Source of the DNA: an uncultured Bacteroidia bacterium
GTDB lineage: Bacteria; Bacteroidota; Bacteroidia; Bacteroidales; UBA932
Length of the DNA stretch: 33,358 nucleotides
NCBI GenBank assembly: GCA_902796555.1
Contig: CADBPR010000020.1
Span: 1 to 33,358 of the forward strand
Direction: 5' to 3'
Below, in pieces: positions 16,051 to 24,975 of this stretch. The translations under genes were made by a program, and so were the position numbers. Each line of letters starts with the position of its first letter. Positions within the stretch are counted from its first letter, which is position 1. The notes beneath the pieces are model-generated. The model did no database searches, was not told where the DNA came from, and saw only the letters and a program-made list of their open reading frames with translations.

Positions 16051-17286
16051 TCAGGCTGTTGTCGTGACAATCAGATAGTTGCGGCGGTCGACGGGTGCGC
16101 CGAAGATGTGGACGGAAGGGGAGGATTTGAGTCCCAGTTTTTTCCGGAGTTCGTCGGATGACAGGTGCAGGCCGCGGGCGGTGACGTCGCCGGCCGGGAT
16201 TTCGTTCCGCAGTTGTCGCAGGGTGCTGCTGCTGAGAGGCAGGACACGGACAATGCGGTAGAGTTTCCCCAGGGCGCCGAGGCTTTCATCCGGAGCGGGG
16301 GTGATGTACAGATGGGCGTCCGGGGAGAGTTTCCGGAGTCCGAAACGTCCGCAGATGGTTTTGAACAGCCCTGCTTTGGTGAGGGATTTGCCCGGCTCGA
16401 ACAGCCAGCCTTCCAGCATGTCCCCGCTGCAGTAGAGCCCCTGTGCGGCGGCTTCCTCATCGCTGTCACAGGCCAGCAGGGCCCCGGATTCATAGCATAC
16501 GATGCGGTATCCGGCGCCTGTGTATGCCCGGTCCATCCAGAGCAGGAGCTCCTTACATTCGCCCTCGGCGGCGACCACGTGGATTTCCCGGACATGCTGC
16601 AGCCGGGTTGCCAGGTACGTCAGGTCGGCCATGGGCGAGAGCTTGACCAGCAGGTGGGGGCAGATTCCGAACAGTTCGTCCTGCAGGGCAAGCAGGTCCG
16701 GCCGGCAGTCGTCCAACAGGAATACTTTACGGCCGCTCTCGGCGCGGCGGGCCGGGTCGAGGTACAGCACGTCGGGACGGAAATCCCCCAGAATGTCGGC
16801 GACGGCCCCGGGTTCGGTACAGCGGTTTCGGAGGGTGGCCGCAACCCCCAGCCGTGCGAAATTGTGTCCGACGGCCGCGGCCAGGACCGGGTCCGTTTCA
16901 TTGTAGAGGACCGCTTCCGCCACCTGCGCAAAAGCCCAGCAGTCGACGCCGAGTCCGCCGGTCAGGTCCGCGATGCGGAAGGGCCGCTCCGGGAATATCC
17001 GTTCCGCTGCAACGGCGGCTTTGTACCGGGCCGTCTCTTCGCTGCTGCACTGTTCCGTACAGAGGCGGGTGGGGTAGCGCAGTCCTTCGCAAGCATACCA
17101 GGAGGGGAGTTTGGCCCGGATTCGCCGGCGGCCTTCCAGGGTGTTGACGGCCAGGTCCATGTCGATGCCGGGCCACTTGTCGCGGGACAGCAGCAGCCGT
17201 GCGGGGTCATCTTCCGCGTGTTCGCGGAGGAATCGGTCCAGGACGTCGTCGGTCCGGTCGTGCGGGAAGCGGTCCTGTGCGTTCAT
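16051..17286 (-). CDS. Class I SAM-dependent methyltransferase with THUMP-like C-terminal domain
   Basis: This is a predicted cytoplasmic methyltransferase of 411 residues. The N-terminal 90 residues are helical. The Rossmann core starts with motif I, IADLTGGLGVDCWAFA (105-120), then the acidic strand end VLYNETDP (126-133) that would hold the SAM ribose, and a motif IV-like VLYLDPARR (173-181) in place of the NPPY/DPPY of N-methyltransferases. The last 90 residues (LRNEIPAGDVTARGLHLSSDELRKKLGL) look like the THUMP-like domain often found in this Bacteroidota family, which suggests an RNA target. It starts 4 bases inside the end of the upstream peptidase gene (ATGA), so the two share a transcript. 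The substrate is unknown. Confidence 0.8.
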   Translation of the reverse strand: MNAQDRFPHDRTDDVLDRFLREHAEDDPARLLLSRDKWPGIDMDLAVNTLEGRRRIRAKLPSWYACEGLRYPTRLCTEQCSSEETARYKAAVAAERIFPERPFRIADLTGGLGVDCWAFAQVAEAVLYNETDPVLAAAVGHNFARLGVAATLRNRCTEPGAVADILGDFRPDVLYLDPARRAESGRKVFLLDDCRPDLLALQDELFGICPHLLVKLSPMADLTYLATRLQHVREIHVVAAEGECKELLLWMDRAYTGAGYRIVCYESGALLACDSDEEAAAQGLYCSGDMLEGWLFEPGKSLTKAGLFKTICGRFGLRKLSPDAHLYITPAPDESLGALGKLYRIVRVLPLSSSTLRQLRNEIPAGDVTARGLHLSSDELRKKLGLKSSPSVHIFGAPVDRRNYLIVTTTA

Positions 17287-19316
17287 TCGCCTTTCAGGTA
17301 ATGGAGCCAGAAGGCCCGGTTCTCTTCCAGGAAATGCGTCCCTTGATAACCCCGGTAGCCATGCATGCCGTCCGGGTAAATCATGAACTCGAATTTCTTG
17401 CCCTCGCGCTGGAGGCGGTCAATCAGCTGCAGGGTGTTCTGGAAATGGACGTTGTCATCGCCGGTGCCGTGGGTCAGTTTCAGCATTACAGACTCGATGC
17501 CAGGGTGGAAGGTATTGTCCGTCACATAGTTGGGCGCATGGTCGATGACCCGTGTACGGGCGTATCCGTCCGGATTGGTCTGCGGGGTCTCCATGAACCG
17601 CTCTGTATAATGCGTATCATACAGCGCCCAGTCATAGACCCCGCCGCCGGCGATTCCGTAATGGAAGGCCTCCGGATGGTCCATGACCAGAAGGGCCGTC
17701 ATCGTGCCGCCGAACGAGAATCCTTCGACGCCGATTTTGTCATCCTGCACATAGGGCAGGTTCTGGAGATACCGTGCCCATTGGACAAAATCCCCGACTT
17801 CGTGTACCGAAAGGTTGCGGTAGATGGCATCCAGTCCGGCCCGTCCGTTGTGGCCGGCAGCCCGGCAATCCGCCGTAATCTGAATGATGCCGTGCTCGGA
17901 CCACCACTGGTTGTTTGCATCGGGCCGTTGCCAGCGCTCGCGGACCAGCGGGGTGTCGGGACCGCCATAAATATCCATATGCACCGGGTAGGTCTGCGCC
18001 GGGTCGAAGTCTTTGGGATAGACGATAGCGGCGGGCAGTTCCAGGCCGTCCGGGGTGGTCATGGTGATGACCTGCGGGAGGGCATATTGCGCCGGGTCGA
18101 AATCGGTTCCGGCCTCATCGGCCACTTTGCGGCTGTGGCGCCCCCGTACATCGCCGACCCATACCTGCCGGGGCGTACGGTAGCCGGATAGGGTAGCGAT
18201 AAAGTGCTGGTTATCAGGTGAAAACACAACGTTGGAGACAGCGAGGGACGGATCAGTCAGCGCCTGGATACGGCCCTTCCGGTCGACCCGGTACAGGGTG
18301 GCGCGAATATGGGAATCCCGTTCCGCCGTAAAATAGACATCGCCTTTTTTCTCATCCAGGGCCAGCAGTTGAATCCGCCAGTTGTCTCCGTCCGTGAGAC
18401 GCTGCAGGTGTCCGTCGAAGCCCAGGAAATAGATTTGCTGCCAGCCGGTTTCAAAGTCCCGGACCATGTAGAGGCCGCGGTCCGAGAAGAGCATGCCCTC
18501 CATCCAGTTCAGCCAGGTCGGTACCTGCTCGTGATAGAGCGCCGTTTTCGAGCCGTCTTCCGCACGGACGCGGAACAGGTCGAGGGTATTCTGGATACGC
18601 GGCTCCCGGCTGACATAGAGGGAACGGCTGTCCGGTCCCCAGAACGGGGTGCCGAAATAGACGTCTTCCTGGCTGTCGAAGTCGGCCCAGACGGTCTCAG
18701 GCTCTGTCCGCAGGGCGGAAATGATACCGATGCGGACCCGAGGATTGGGCTCTCCGGCCTTGGGATAGCGGGTCAGCCGCAGCGAACCGTCCTGCCCTTT
18801 CGGCGAGTAGATGGGGAACATGGGCACCTGCGTGTTGTCAAAACGGTAAAAGGCCAGGTGCTCCGAATCGGGGGCCCACCAGAAAGCCCGGTAACGGGAA
18901 GGGCGGCCGAAGATTTCCTCATAGTAGACCCAGGAAGCATATCCGTTGAGAATCAGGTCGTTCCCGTCGAAGGTGAGCCGCCGCTCCCGGCCGCTCGCGC
19001 GGTCCTGTACGTAGAGGTCGTTGTTGCGGGTATAGGCCAGCAGGCTGCCGTCCGGGGACAAGGTCGGGTTGACCGCTCCTTCGGGTGCGGTAAAGGATTC
19101 CGTTTCCGGCGCGGGCGCCGCTGCCGCCGCACCGGTCTTGCCGCTGCGTACGTCGAGGGTGAATCCCTCGGGCCCGTCCTGCGGATAGGCGAACCAGGCG
19201 GTATGCGGATCCGACCAGCCGTAACGGACCGGAACCGGGTTCCATTCCTGGCCGGAAAGGGCCGGAAGCGACAGCATCAGACAGAGAAAGGGCAGCAAGA
19301 TTCGTTTCATGTTCAT
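17283..19316 (-). CDS. DPP4-type (S9B) dipeptidyl peptidase
   Basis: This secreted serine exopeptidase removes N-terminal dipeptides, typically Xaa-Pro, from peptides. It has 677 residues with a signal peptide (MNMKRILLPFLCLMLSLPALSG; the second ATG, 6 bases in, is equally good). The N-terminal eight-bladed propeller contains the double glutamate YYEEIFGR (Glu133, Glu134), which in DPP4 anchors the substrate amino group. The catalytic domain has GFSFGG (Ser534), HGTGDDNVH (Asp620) and GMHGYRG (His652), so the triad is complete. This points to DPP4 rather than an oligopeptidase. A promoter box lies just upstream and the methyltransferase follows in the same operon. With the DPP5-like enzyme at 22.7 kb it suggests peptide feeding. 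Confidence 0.92.
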   Translation of the reverse strand: MNMKRILLPFLCLMLSLPALSGQEWNPVPVRYGWSDPHTAWFAYPQDGPEGFTLDVRSGKTGAAAAAPAPETESFTAPEGAVNPTLSPDGSLLAYTRNNDLYVQDRASGRERRLTFDGNDLILNGYASWVYYEEIFGRPSRYRAFWWAPDSEHLAFYRFDNTQVPMFPIYSPKGQDGSLRLTRYPKAGEPNPRVRIGIISALRTEPETVWADFDSQEDVYFGTPFWGPDSRSLYVSREPRIQNTLDLFRVRAEDGSKTALYHEQVPTWLNWMEGMLFSDRGLYMVRDFETGWQQIYFLGFDGHLQRLTDGDNWRIQLLALDEKKGDVYFTAERDSHIRATLYRVDRKGRIQALTDPSLAVSNVVFSPDNQHFIATLSGYRTPRQVWVGDVRGRHSRKVADEAGTDFDPAQYALPQVITMTTPDGLELPAAIVYPKDFDPAQTYPVHMDIYGGPDTPLVRERWQRPDANNQWWSEHGIIQITADCRAAGHNGRAGLDAIYRNLSVHEVGDFVQWARYLQNLPYVQDDKIGVEGFSFGGTMTALLVMDHPEAFHYGIAGGGVYDWALYDTHYTERFMETPQTNPDGYARTRVIDHAPNYVTDNTFHPGIESVMLKLTHGTGDDNVHFQNTLQLIDRLQREGKKFEFMIYPDGMHGYRGYQGTHFLEENRAFWLHYLKGE

Positions 19317-19327
19317 GTTCTTTGTTA

Positions 19328-19335
19328 CAAAATTA
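19328..19335 (-). promoter_or_regulatory. -7 box for the DPP4-type peptidase gene
   Basis: Read on the minus strand the sequence is TAATTTTG, a match to TAnnTTTG, ending 11 bases before the start codon at 19316. A weak TTAG lies at the -33 position, 20 bases upstream. It is divergent from the plus-strand promoters in the same gap. Confidence 0.5.
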
Positions 19336-19395
19336 GTTAAAAATCGTCAGAAACGCTAAACATCGTATTTTTCTGTCCGCCGCATGTCTGTTTTA

Positions 19396-19427
19396 TTTGG
19401 ATAGCGCCTGTCCTTGCCGTATTTTTG
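19396..19427 (+). promoter_or_regulatory. Consensus promoter TTTG-N20-TATTTTTG with no gene directly after it
   Basis: TTTG (19396-19399) and TATTTTTG (19420-19427) are separated by 20 bases, a full match to the Bacteroidota -33/-7 pattern. Transcription would start near 19433. The first ATG (19434) is followed at once by a stop codon, so no protein begins here; a terminator-like hairpin follows about 45 bases later. Confidence 0.65.
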
Positions 19428-19432
19428 CACCC

Positions 19433-19512
19433 TATGTAAAACCCCAGACATTTCTCTTTCCCGAAACGTTGGGTGGCAAGGTCCGGCTTTCCCTCCGGGC
19501 CTTGTTGTTTTC
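19433..19512 (+). ncRNA. Predicted small RNA of about 80 nt upstream of recG
   Basis: The segment is bounded by a consensus promoter and a 10-bp hairpin with a T-rich tail, and contains no open frame. Inside it ACCC (19441-19444) can pair with GGGT (19471-19474), and CCCGAAACGTTGGG may form a small local stem. I do not recognise a known RNA family. Ends are predictions: start from promoter spacing, end from the T-rich tract. It could instead be an attenuating leader of recG. Confidence 0.45.
19477..19510 (+). terminator. Rho-independent terminator hairpin before recG
   Basis: CAAGGTCCGG (19477-19486) pairs over 10 bp (one G-T) with CCGGGCCTTG (19495-19504) around an 8-base loop, followed by TTGTTTT and further T-rich sequence. 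It lies between the orphan promoter and the recG promoter, whose -33 element overlaps its end. Confidence 0.6.
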
Positions 19513-19535
19513 CTGCTCTTTTCTTCTTAAATTTG
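19505..19535 (+). promoter_or_regulatory. Promoter of the recG operon
   Basis: TTG (19505-19507) and TAAATTTG (19528-19535) are spaced 20 bases apart. The -7 box ends 7 bases before the recG ATG, so the mRNA should have almost no 5' leader. Confidence 0.6.
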
Positions 19536-19542
19536 CAAAGAT

Positions 19543-21801
19543 ATGGCACAAGCTGCTGAACCCGAAATGTATACGCGCGAACTGGAATCCGACATACAGT
19601 ATCTTCCCGGGGTGGGCCCCAAGCGGGCGGCTCTGCTGCGGAGTGAACTGGGGGTAGCCCGCATCGGCGACCTCATCCGGGTGTATCCCTTCCGCTACAT
19701 AGACCGCAGCAGCGTGCAGCGCATCGCCGATATGCCCCTGGATGCCGCCTATGTGCAGATACAGGCCCGTGTGGTCCGTACCCTGCTGATGGGGGCCGGC
19801 GGCCAGATTATCTATGCGCGTGACGAAAACGGTGCGCTGCGCGGCGACGGAAGCGTCCCGGGCTACGCCTCCGCCCGGCCTACCGAAGCGGACGAAAAGG
19901 CCGTCGGGAGCATCAAGTTCAACCAGGTCAAACGCCTGTGTGTCATCGTGGACGACGGGTCCGGGACGCTGGAAATGGTGTTTTTCAAAGGCATCCGCTA
20001 CGCTTTTGACCGCCTGCAGCCCGGCCAGACCTTCCTGTTCTTCGGCAAGCCCTCCGTTTTCAACGGCCATGTCAACATGGTCCATCCCGAGATTGACAAT
20101 CCCATCCTGCCCGGCAGCGGAACCGGGGCGGTGATGACGGGCGTCTACAACTCGACGGACAAGCTCCGCAACGGCGGTATCACGGGGAAGGTGATGAACA
20201 AACTGATGCTCTCGGCCCTGAACCTGACCCTCCCGGAGGTCAAAGAGACTCTTCCGGACTATATTTTGAAAGAAAAAGGGCTGGTGTCCCTGCCGTATGC
20301 GCTCCAGCATATCCATTTTCCTACGGACGCCTATGCCTTGCAGAAGGCGCAGTACCGGCTCAAATTCGAGGAACTTTTTCTGCTGCAGCTTTCACTGCTC
20401 AAACAGAAATACATCCGCAGTCGCCATGAACGCGGCATCCCCATGCCCTTGGTCGGGAAGGACTTCAACGATTGTTACCATGCCCTTCCGTACGAACTGA
20501 CGGGGGCCCAGAAGCGTGTCATCAAGGAAATTCGCGCAGACCTCATGAGCGGCCATCAGATGAACCGGCTGCTGCAGGGGGATGTCGGCTCCGGCAAGAC
20601 GATGGTGGCGGTGCTGACGGCCTTGATTGCGGTGGCGAACGGCTGCCAGGCCTGTATCATGGCACCGACGGAAGTCCTTGCCCAACAGCATTTTGCCAAT
20701 ATTAGCAAATATCTCCGCCCTACCTCCGTCCAGGTGGCGCTGCTGACCGGCAGCACCCGGACGGCCGAACGGCGCGCCATTCATCAGGGGCTGGAAGACG
20801 GCTCGCTGGGCATCATCGTGGGCACCCATGCCCTGATTGAAGACACGGTGGTCTTCCGGCGCCTGGGCCTGGCCATCGTCGACGAGCAGCACCGCTTCGG
20901 CGTGGACCAGCGTGCCCGGCTGTGGGCCAAGAATGCGGACGGCATTCCGCCCCATGTGCTGGTCATGACGGCCACCCCGATTCCCCGGACCCTGGCCATG
21001 ACCCTGTACGGCGACCTGAGCATCTCCGTCATCGACGAGATGCCCCCCGGACGCAAACCGGTGGAAACGATGCTGATTACCGAACGCCGCCGGGTGGCGC
21101 TGAACCGCTTCATGCGGGACCAGATTGCCCTCGGCCGCCAGGTTTTCGTCGTCTATCCGCTGATTTTTGAAAGCGAAAAACTGGATTACAAGAACCTGGA
21201 GCAGGGATACGAACGGATGGTGCACGATTTCCCCTTCCCGCCTTACAAACTGGCCATCGTCCATGGTCAGCAGAGTGCGGAGGAGAAGAAATTCAACATG
21301 GATGCCTTCGCTGCCGGACGGGCGCAGATTCTGGTTTCCACGACGGTCATCGAGGTAGGCGTGGATGTGCCGAATGCTTCCGTGATGGTGATAGAGAGCG
21401 CGGAACGCTTCGGCCTCAGCCAGTTGCACCAGCTGCGCGGACGCGTGGGCCGGGGGAGTGACAAGTCCTATTGTATCCTGGTCAAAGGCGACAAGGTCAG
21501 CAAAGAATCCCAGAAGCGGCTGGACCTGTTGTGCAGCACGGAAGACGGCTTCGTCCTGGCCGAAGAAGATATGAAAATGCGCGGTCCCGGCGACCTGGAA
21601 GGAACCCAGCAGAGCGGTCTGCCGATTTCGCTGAACATTGCGTCGCTGGCCAAGGACGGCCGCATCCTGTCCGACGCCCGGGAGTACGCCGACCATGTGC
21701 TGTCCCGGGATCCGATGCTGGAAAGTCCCGAAAATCAACTGCTTGCGGCGGAGCTTCGCAAGGAAAAATACCAAAAGGAAGACTATAGCAAGATATCGTG
21801 A
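19543..21801 (+). CDS. recG: ATP-dependent DNA helicase RecG
   Basis: RecG remodels stalled replication forks and branch-migrates Holliday junctions. The product of 752 residues is about 50 longer than usual. It has the N-terminal LPGVGPKRAALL helix-hairpin segment, the OB-fold wedge domain, Walker A GDVGSGKT (346-353), the DEQH box (447-450, DEQHRFG), MTATPIPRTLAM, and the C-terminal TRG region (GDLEGTQQSG). The extra length is mostly an insertion at about residues 85-127 within the wedge domain (GGQIIYARDENGALRG onward), where typical RecG runs straight into the GDG-type OB strand. A likely leaderless promoter precedes it. The WYL regulator gene overlaps its stop by 4 bases. Confidence 0.95.
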   Translation: MAQAAEPEMYTRELESDIQYLPGVGPKRAALLRSELGVARIGDLIRVYPFRYIDRSSVQRIADMPLDAAYVQIQARVVRTLLMGAGGQIIYARDENGALRGDGSVPGYASARPTEADEKAVGSIKFNQVKRLCVIVDDGSGTLEMVFFKGIRYAFDRLQPGQTFLFFGKPSVFNGHVNMVHPEIDNPILPGSGTGAVMTGVYNSTDKLRNGGITGKVMNKLMLSALNLTLPEVKETLPDYILKEKGLVSLPYALQHIHFPTDAYALQKAQYRLKFEELFLLQLSLLKQKYIRSRHERGIPMPLVGKDFNDCYHALPYELTGAQKRVIKEIRADLMSGHQMNRLLQGDVGSGKTMVAVLTALIAVANGCQACIMAPTEVLAQQHFANISKYLRPTSVQVALLTGSTRTAERRAIHQGLEDGSLGIIVGTHALIEDTVVFRRLGLAIVDEQHRFGVDQRARLWAKNADGIPPHVLVMTATPIPRTLAMTLYGDLSISVIDEMPPGRKPVETMLITERRRVALNRFMRDQIALGRQVFVVYPLIFESEKLDYKNLEQGYERMVHDFPFPPYKLAIVHGQQSAEEKKFNMDAFAAGRAQILVSTTVIEVGVDVPNASVMVIESAERFGLSQLHQLRGRVGRGSDKSYCILVKGDKVSKESQKRLDLLCSTEDGFVLAEEDMKMRGPGDLEGTQQSGLPISLNIASLAKDGRILSDAREYADHVLSRDPMLESPENQLLAAELRKEKYQKEDYSKIS

Positions 21802-22718
21802 AAGGAGAACTGTTCGGCAAATATATCTGGCTGGTCCAGACTTTTATCAAAGCGGGGGACACCGGGCTGGACCTTGCCCAGATCAGCCGGCGCTGGGAAC
21901 TGCGTTTCGGCTCTCCCTATCCCCGCCGTTCCTTCTCCAATCACCGCGAAGCCATTGAGGCCCTGTTCGGTATCCGGATAGAATGTGACCGTTCCACCAA
22001 CCGCTATTTCATCCGCTACAGCGGCGATGTTTCGAACGAGAACGCCAATGCTTCCTGGCTGGTCAATACCTTTACGGTCAACAGTTTGCTGACCCTTGGA
22101 AAGGAACGCCTGTCCGGCCGCGTGGCGGTGGAAGACATCCCCTCCGGCCAGCGCTGGCTGACCGGTCTGATGGATGCCATGATGGACAACCGCGTGGTGC
22201 GGCTGGCCTATCGGAAATACTCCGCCCTGCAGGAAGAAACGCTCCACGTATACCCCTATGCCGTCAAGGAAGCCGAAAAACGCTGGTATCTGGTCGGCTT
22301 CTGCCAGGAACGGGATGCCCTGCGGGTCTACGGACTGGACCGTATCCTGTCCCTGGACGTGCTGGACCGCTCGTTCCGGATGCCGGAACCCTTTGACGTG
22401 GACGACCTGTTCGCCGGCAGTTACGGGGTCTATCTTCCCGAAGGGAAGCGGGCGGAAGAAGTCCGCTTCCGGACGTCGGAGAAAGAAGCCCGTTTCCTGC
22501 GGGACCTTCCCCTGCATTTTACCCAGCGGGAACTGCCGGAGGGCGGCTCTCCGGAGCGGCCGGTGGTCTTTTCCCTGCGGGTTATCCCGAACGAGCCTTT
22601 CCTCATGAAACTGGCCAGTTACGGAGATAAAATCGAGGTTCTGTCTCCCGAAAGCCTCCGGGGAGAACTGGCCCGCCGCCTGGCCGCTGCTGTGAAACTG
22701 TATGAAAACAAACGATAA
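21798..22718 (+). CDS. WYL-domain transcriptional regulator
   Basis: The protein has 306 residues. The start is a GTG at 21798 overlapping the recG stop (GTGA), the only in-frame start that keeps the N-terminal domain. Residues 1-75 form a winged-helix-like region (LAQISRRWELRFGSPYPRRSFSNHREAIEALFGI). The WYL domain is at about 135-225, with KRWYLVGF carrying the namesake Trp-Tyr-Leu. A C-terminal WCX-like part follows (FLMKLASYGDKIEVLSPESLRGEL). WYL proteins sense ligands, including nucleic acids or nucleotides, and control DNA repair, phage defence or metabolism. Being coupled to recG suggests a DNA-damage link, which is inference. Targets unknown. Confidence 0.87.
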   Translation: MKGELFGKYIWLVQTFIKAGDTGLDLAQISRRWELRFGSPYPRRSFSNHREAIEALFGIRIECDRSTNRYFIRYSGDVSNENANASWLVNTFTVNSLLTLGKERLSGRVAVEDIPSGQRWLTGLMDAMMDNRVVRLAYRKYSALQEETLHVYPYAVKEAEKRWYLVGFCQERDALRVYGLDRILSLDVLDRSFRMPEPFDVDDLFAGSYGVYLPEGKRAEEVRFRTSEKEARFLRDLPLHFTQRELPEGGSPERPVVFSLRVIPNEPFLMKLASYGDKIEVLSPESLRGELARRLAAAVKLYENKR

Positions 22719-22722
22719 ACAT

Positions 22723-24975
22723 ATGCGTATTACATGGAAAGTGATGGCATTGGCCATCGGAACCCTGCTGATGATGAATTGTACGAAAAAAGAAGAGGAC
22801 GGAGCCTATATCGGCCCGTCGGACATCCGGATTGAAGACGGTCGCATGACCCCGGAAGCGATGCTGGCCCTGGGCCGGCTGAGCGACCCGCAACTCTCCC
22901 CGGACGGAACGACCATCCTGTATGGCGTGAGTTATACTTCCCTGGCGGAAAACCGCAGTTGCCGCAACCTTTTCGTCTGCCGTCCCGACGGCAGCGGACG
23001 CCGGCAACTGACCCGCAGCGGCAAGAGCCTCTCCAATGCCCGCTGGGTGGATGACAACACGATTGCCTACATCAAAGGCGGACAGATTTGGGTGGCCCCG
23101 TTTGAGAAGGGGAAGCTCGGAAAAGGTGTGAAAATCAGTAATATAGAACGGGGAATCAGCGCGTTCAGCCTGTCTCCGGACGGCAGCCAGCTGATGTATG
23201 TCAGCACGGTTCCGGGCCCGGTGACCGGCCCGTCCGACAGCGACCCGGCCCTGGACAAGGCGCAGGCTTATGTGACCGAAGACCTGATGTACCGGCACTG
23301 GGACCATTGGGTGACGGAAATCCCGCACACCTACGTCGTTCCTTTCCGGCGGGACGCTTGTTTCACGGAAGAAAACGCCCTGGACATCCTGGGCGGACCG
23401 GAGGTCCCGTATGAACTGCCCATTGAGCCCTTCGGCGGAACGGAACAGCTCAGTTGGTCACCCGACGGCCGCTATATCGCCTATTCCTGCAAGAAAAAGG
23501 CGGGGAAAGAATATGCTTTCTCCACCGATACGGATATTTACCTGTACAATATCCTAACCGGCGAGACTTCCCAGATCAGCCGGGGCGGGGGATACGATAC
23601 TGACCCCGTATGGAGCCCGGACGGCCAGGAGATTGCCTGGGTCAGCATGGCCCGGGACGGTTATGAGGCAGACCAGACGAAGCTCAAAATCGCCACGCTT
23701 CATTTTGCGGAAGAAGGGGAAGGGCAGAGCGCCAATCCCGCCGTCGCCGCTGTCCGTACCCTGGAAGATTTCCCGTTCAATGTGGCGGGCCCGGTGTGGA
23801 GTCCGGACAGCAAGTATATCTATTTCAACGCATTATACGACAAGGCGGTACAGGGTATCTTCCAGATTCCGGCCGCCGAGGTGGGGCCTCAAAGAGTCGA
23901 AGGCTGCTTTGTCACCGGTTCTCCGCGCTGCGTCACCAAGGTGGGCCAATGGTATGACTACGGGTCCCCGTTCGCCGTGCTCGACGGCAAGCTGCTGGCG
24001 ACCTATTGCAGCATGGATTTCCCGACGGAACTGGTCTCCGTCGACCTGAAGACCGGAGAAGAAAGCCGCATTACCGATGAGAACGGCCCCATCCTGTCGC
24101 AACTCAAACCCTGCCGGTATGAACTGCGGCAGGTCCCGACCGTAGACGGCAAGCAGATGGCTACCTGGGTGGTCTTCCCGCCTGAATTCGACGCTTCCCG
24201 CCGCTATCCGGCCATCGAAATCCTGCTGGGCGGTCCCCAGGGTACGTTGAGCCAGGGCTGGTCCTACCGGTGGAACTACCGGCTGATGGCGGCCCAGGGC
24301 TATGTGGTGGTCCTGCCCAACCGGCGCGGTACCACCGCTTTCGGCCAGGAGTGGTGCGAACAGATTTCCGGCGACTATCCGGGACTCAATATGCAGGATT
24401 ACCTCAGTGCGGCCCGGATGATCAAGGCGGAGCCGTATATCGGCAAACTGGCCGCATGCGGCGCCAGTTACGGCGGCTATTCCGTCTACTATATGGCTGG
24501 TATACATGAGGATACCTTCGACTGCTTCATCGCCCATGCCGGTATCTTTGATGAGACATACATGTATTATGAAACGGAGGAGATGTGGTTCCCGAACTGG
24601 GACAACGGCGGTCTGCAGGAGTATGCCTATACCCCGGGTGAGACGGGACCGGCCGGAGACGGCGTCACCTTCGGCGGCATGCGGCAGGGTGGCTCTCCGT
24701 GGAGCAATCTGCCCAAGGCCCGCCGGCATTATGCGAATTCTCCGGCGGCCAATGTGACGAAGTGGCATACCCCCATCCTCTGCATCCACGGCGGTATGGA
24801 TTTCCGGATTCCTTACGACCAGGGCATGGCGGCCTTCAATGCGGCCCGGATGATGGGCGTGCCGGCCAAACTGGTGGTGTTCCCGGAGGAGAACCATTGG
24901 ATTCTCCAGCCGCAGAATGCCCTGTTCTGGCACCGGACGTACTTCGACTGGCTGGACCGTTGGTGCAAAGAATAA
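22723..24975 (+). CDS. DPP5-like S9 family peptidase (predicted exported or lipoprotein)
   Basis: This is a serine exopeptidase with an N-terminal beta-propeller and C-terminal alpha/beta hydrolase. ATG 22723, 4 bases after the WYL stop, gives 750 residues and a compact signal ending TLLMMNC (Cys20, an imperfect lipobox). ATG 22702 is also in frame, adding 7 residues and overlapping the WYL gene. Propeller repeats read DPQLSPDG, SWSPDGRYIAY and DPVWSPDGQ. LMYRHWDHW is typical of Bacteroidota DPP5-like enzymes. The triad is complete: GASYGG (Ser582), HGGMDFR (Asp693) and ENHWIL (His725). DPP5 enzymes release dipeptides ending in hydrophobic residues. Operon: third gene after recG and the WYL regulator. 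The DPP5 label is by motif memory; an acylaminoacyl-peptidase type is the alternative. Confidence 0.87.
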   Translation: MRITWKVMALAIGTLLMMNCTKKEEDGAYIGPSDIRIEDGRMTPEAMLALGRLSDPQLSPDGTTILYGVSYTSLAENRSCRNLFVCRPDGSGRRQLTRSGKSLSNARWVDDNTIAYIKGGQIWVAPFEKGKLGKGVKISNIERGISAFSLSPDGSQLMYVSTVPGPVTGPSDSDPALDKAQAYVTEDLMYRHWDHWVTEIPHTYVVPFRRDACFTEENALDILGGPEVPYELPIEPFGGTEQLSWSPDGRYIAYSCKKKAGKEYAFSTDTDIYLYNILTGETSQISRGGGYDTDPVWSPDGQEIAWVSMARDGYEADQTKLKIATLHFAEEGEGQSANPAVAAVRTLEDFPFNVAGPVWSPDSKYIYFNALYDKAVQGIFQIPAAEVGPQRVEGCFVTGSPRCVTKVGQWYDYGSPFAVLDGKLLATYCSMDFPTELVSVDLKTGEESRITDENGPILSQLKPCRYELRQVPTVDGKQMATWVVFPPEFDASRRYPAIEILLGGPQGTLSQGWSYRWNYRLMAAQGYVVVLPNRRGTTAFGQEWCEQISGDYPGLNMQDYLSAARMIKAEPYIGKLAACGASYGGYSVYYMAGIHEDTFDCFIAHAGIFDETYMYYETEEMWFPNWDNGGLQEYAYTPGETGPAGDGVTFGGMRQGGSPWSNLPKARRHYANSPAANVTKWHTPILCIHGGMDFRIPYDQGMAAFNAARMMGVPAKLVVFPEENHWILQPQNALFWHRTYFDWLDRWCKE

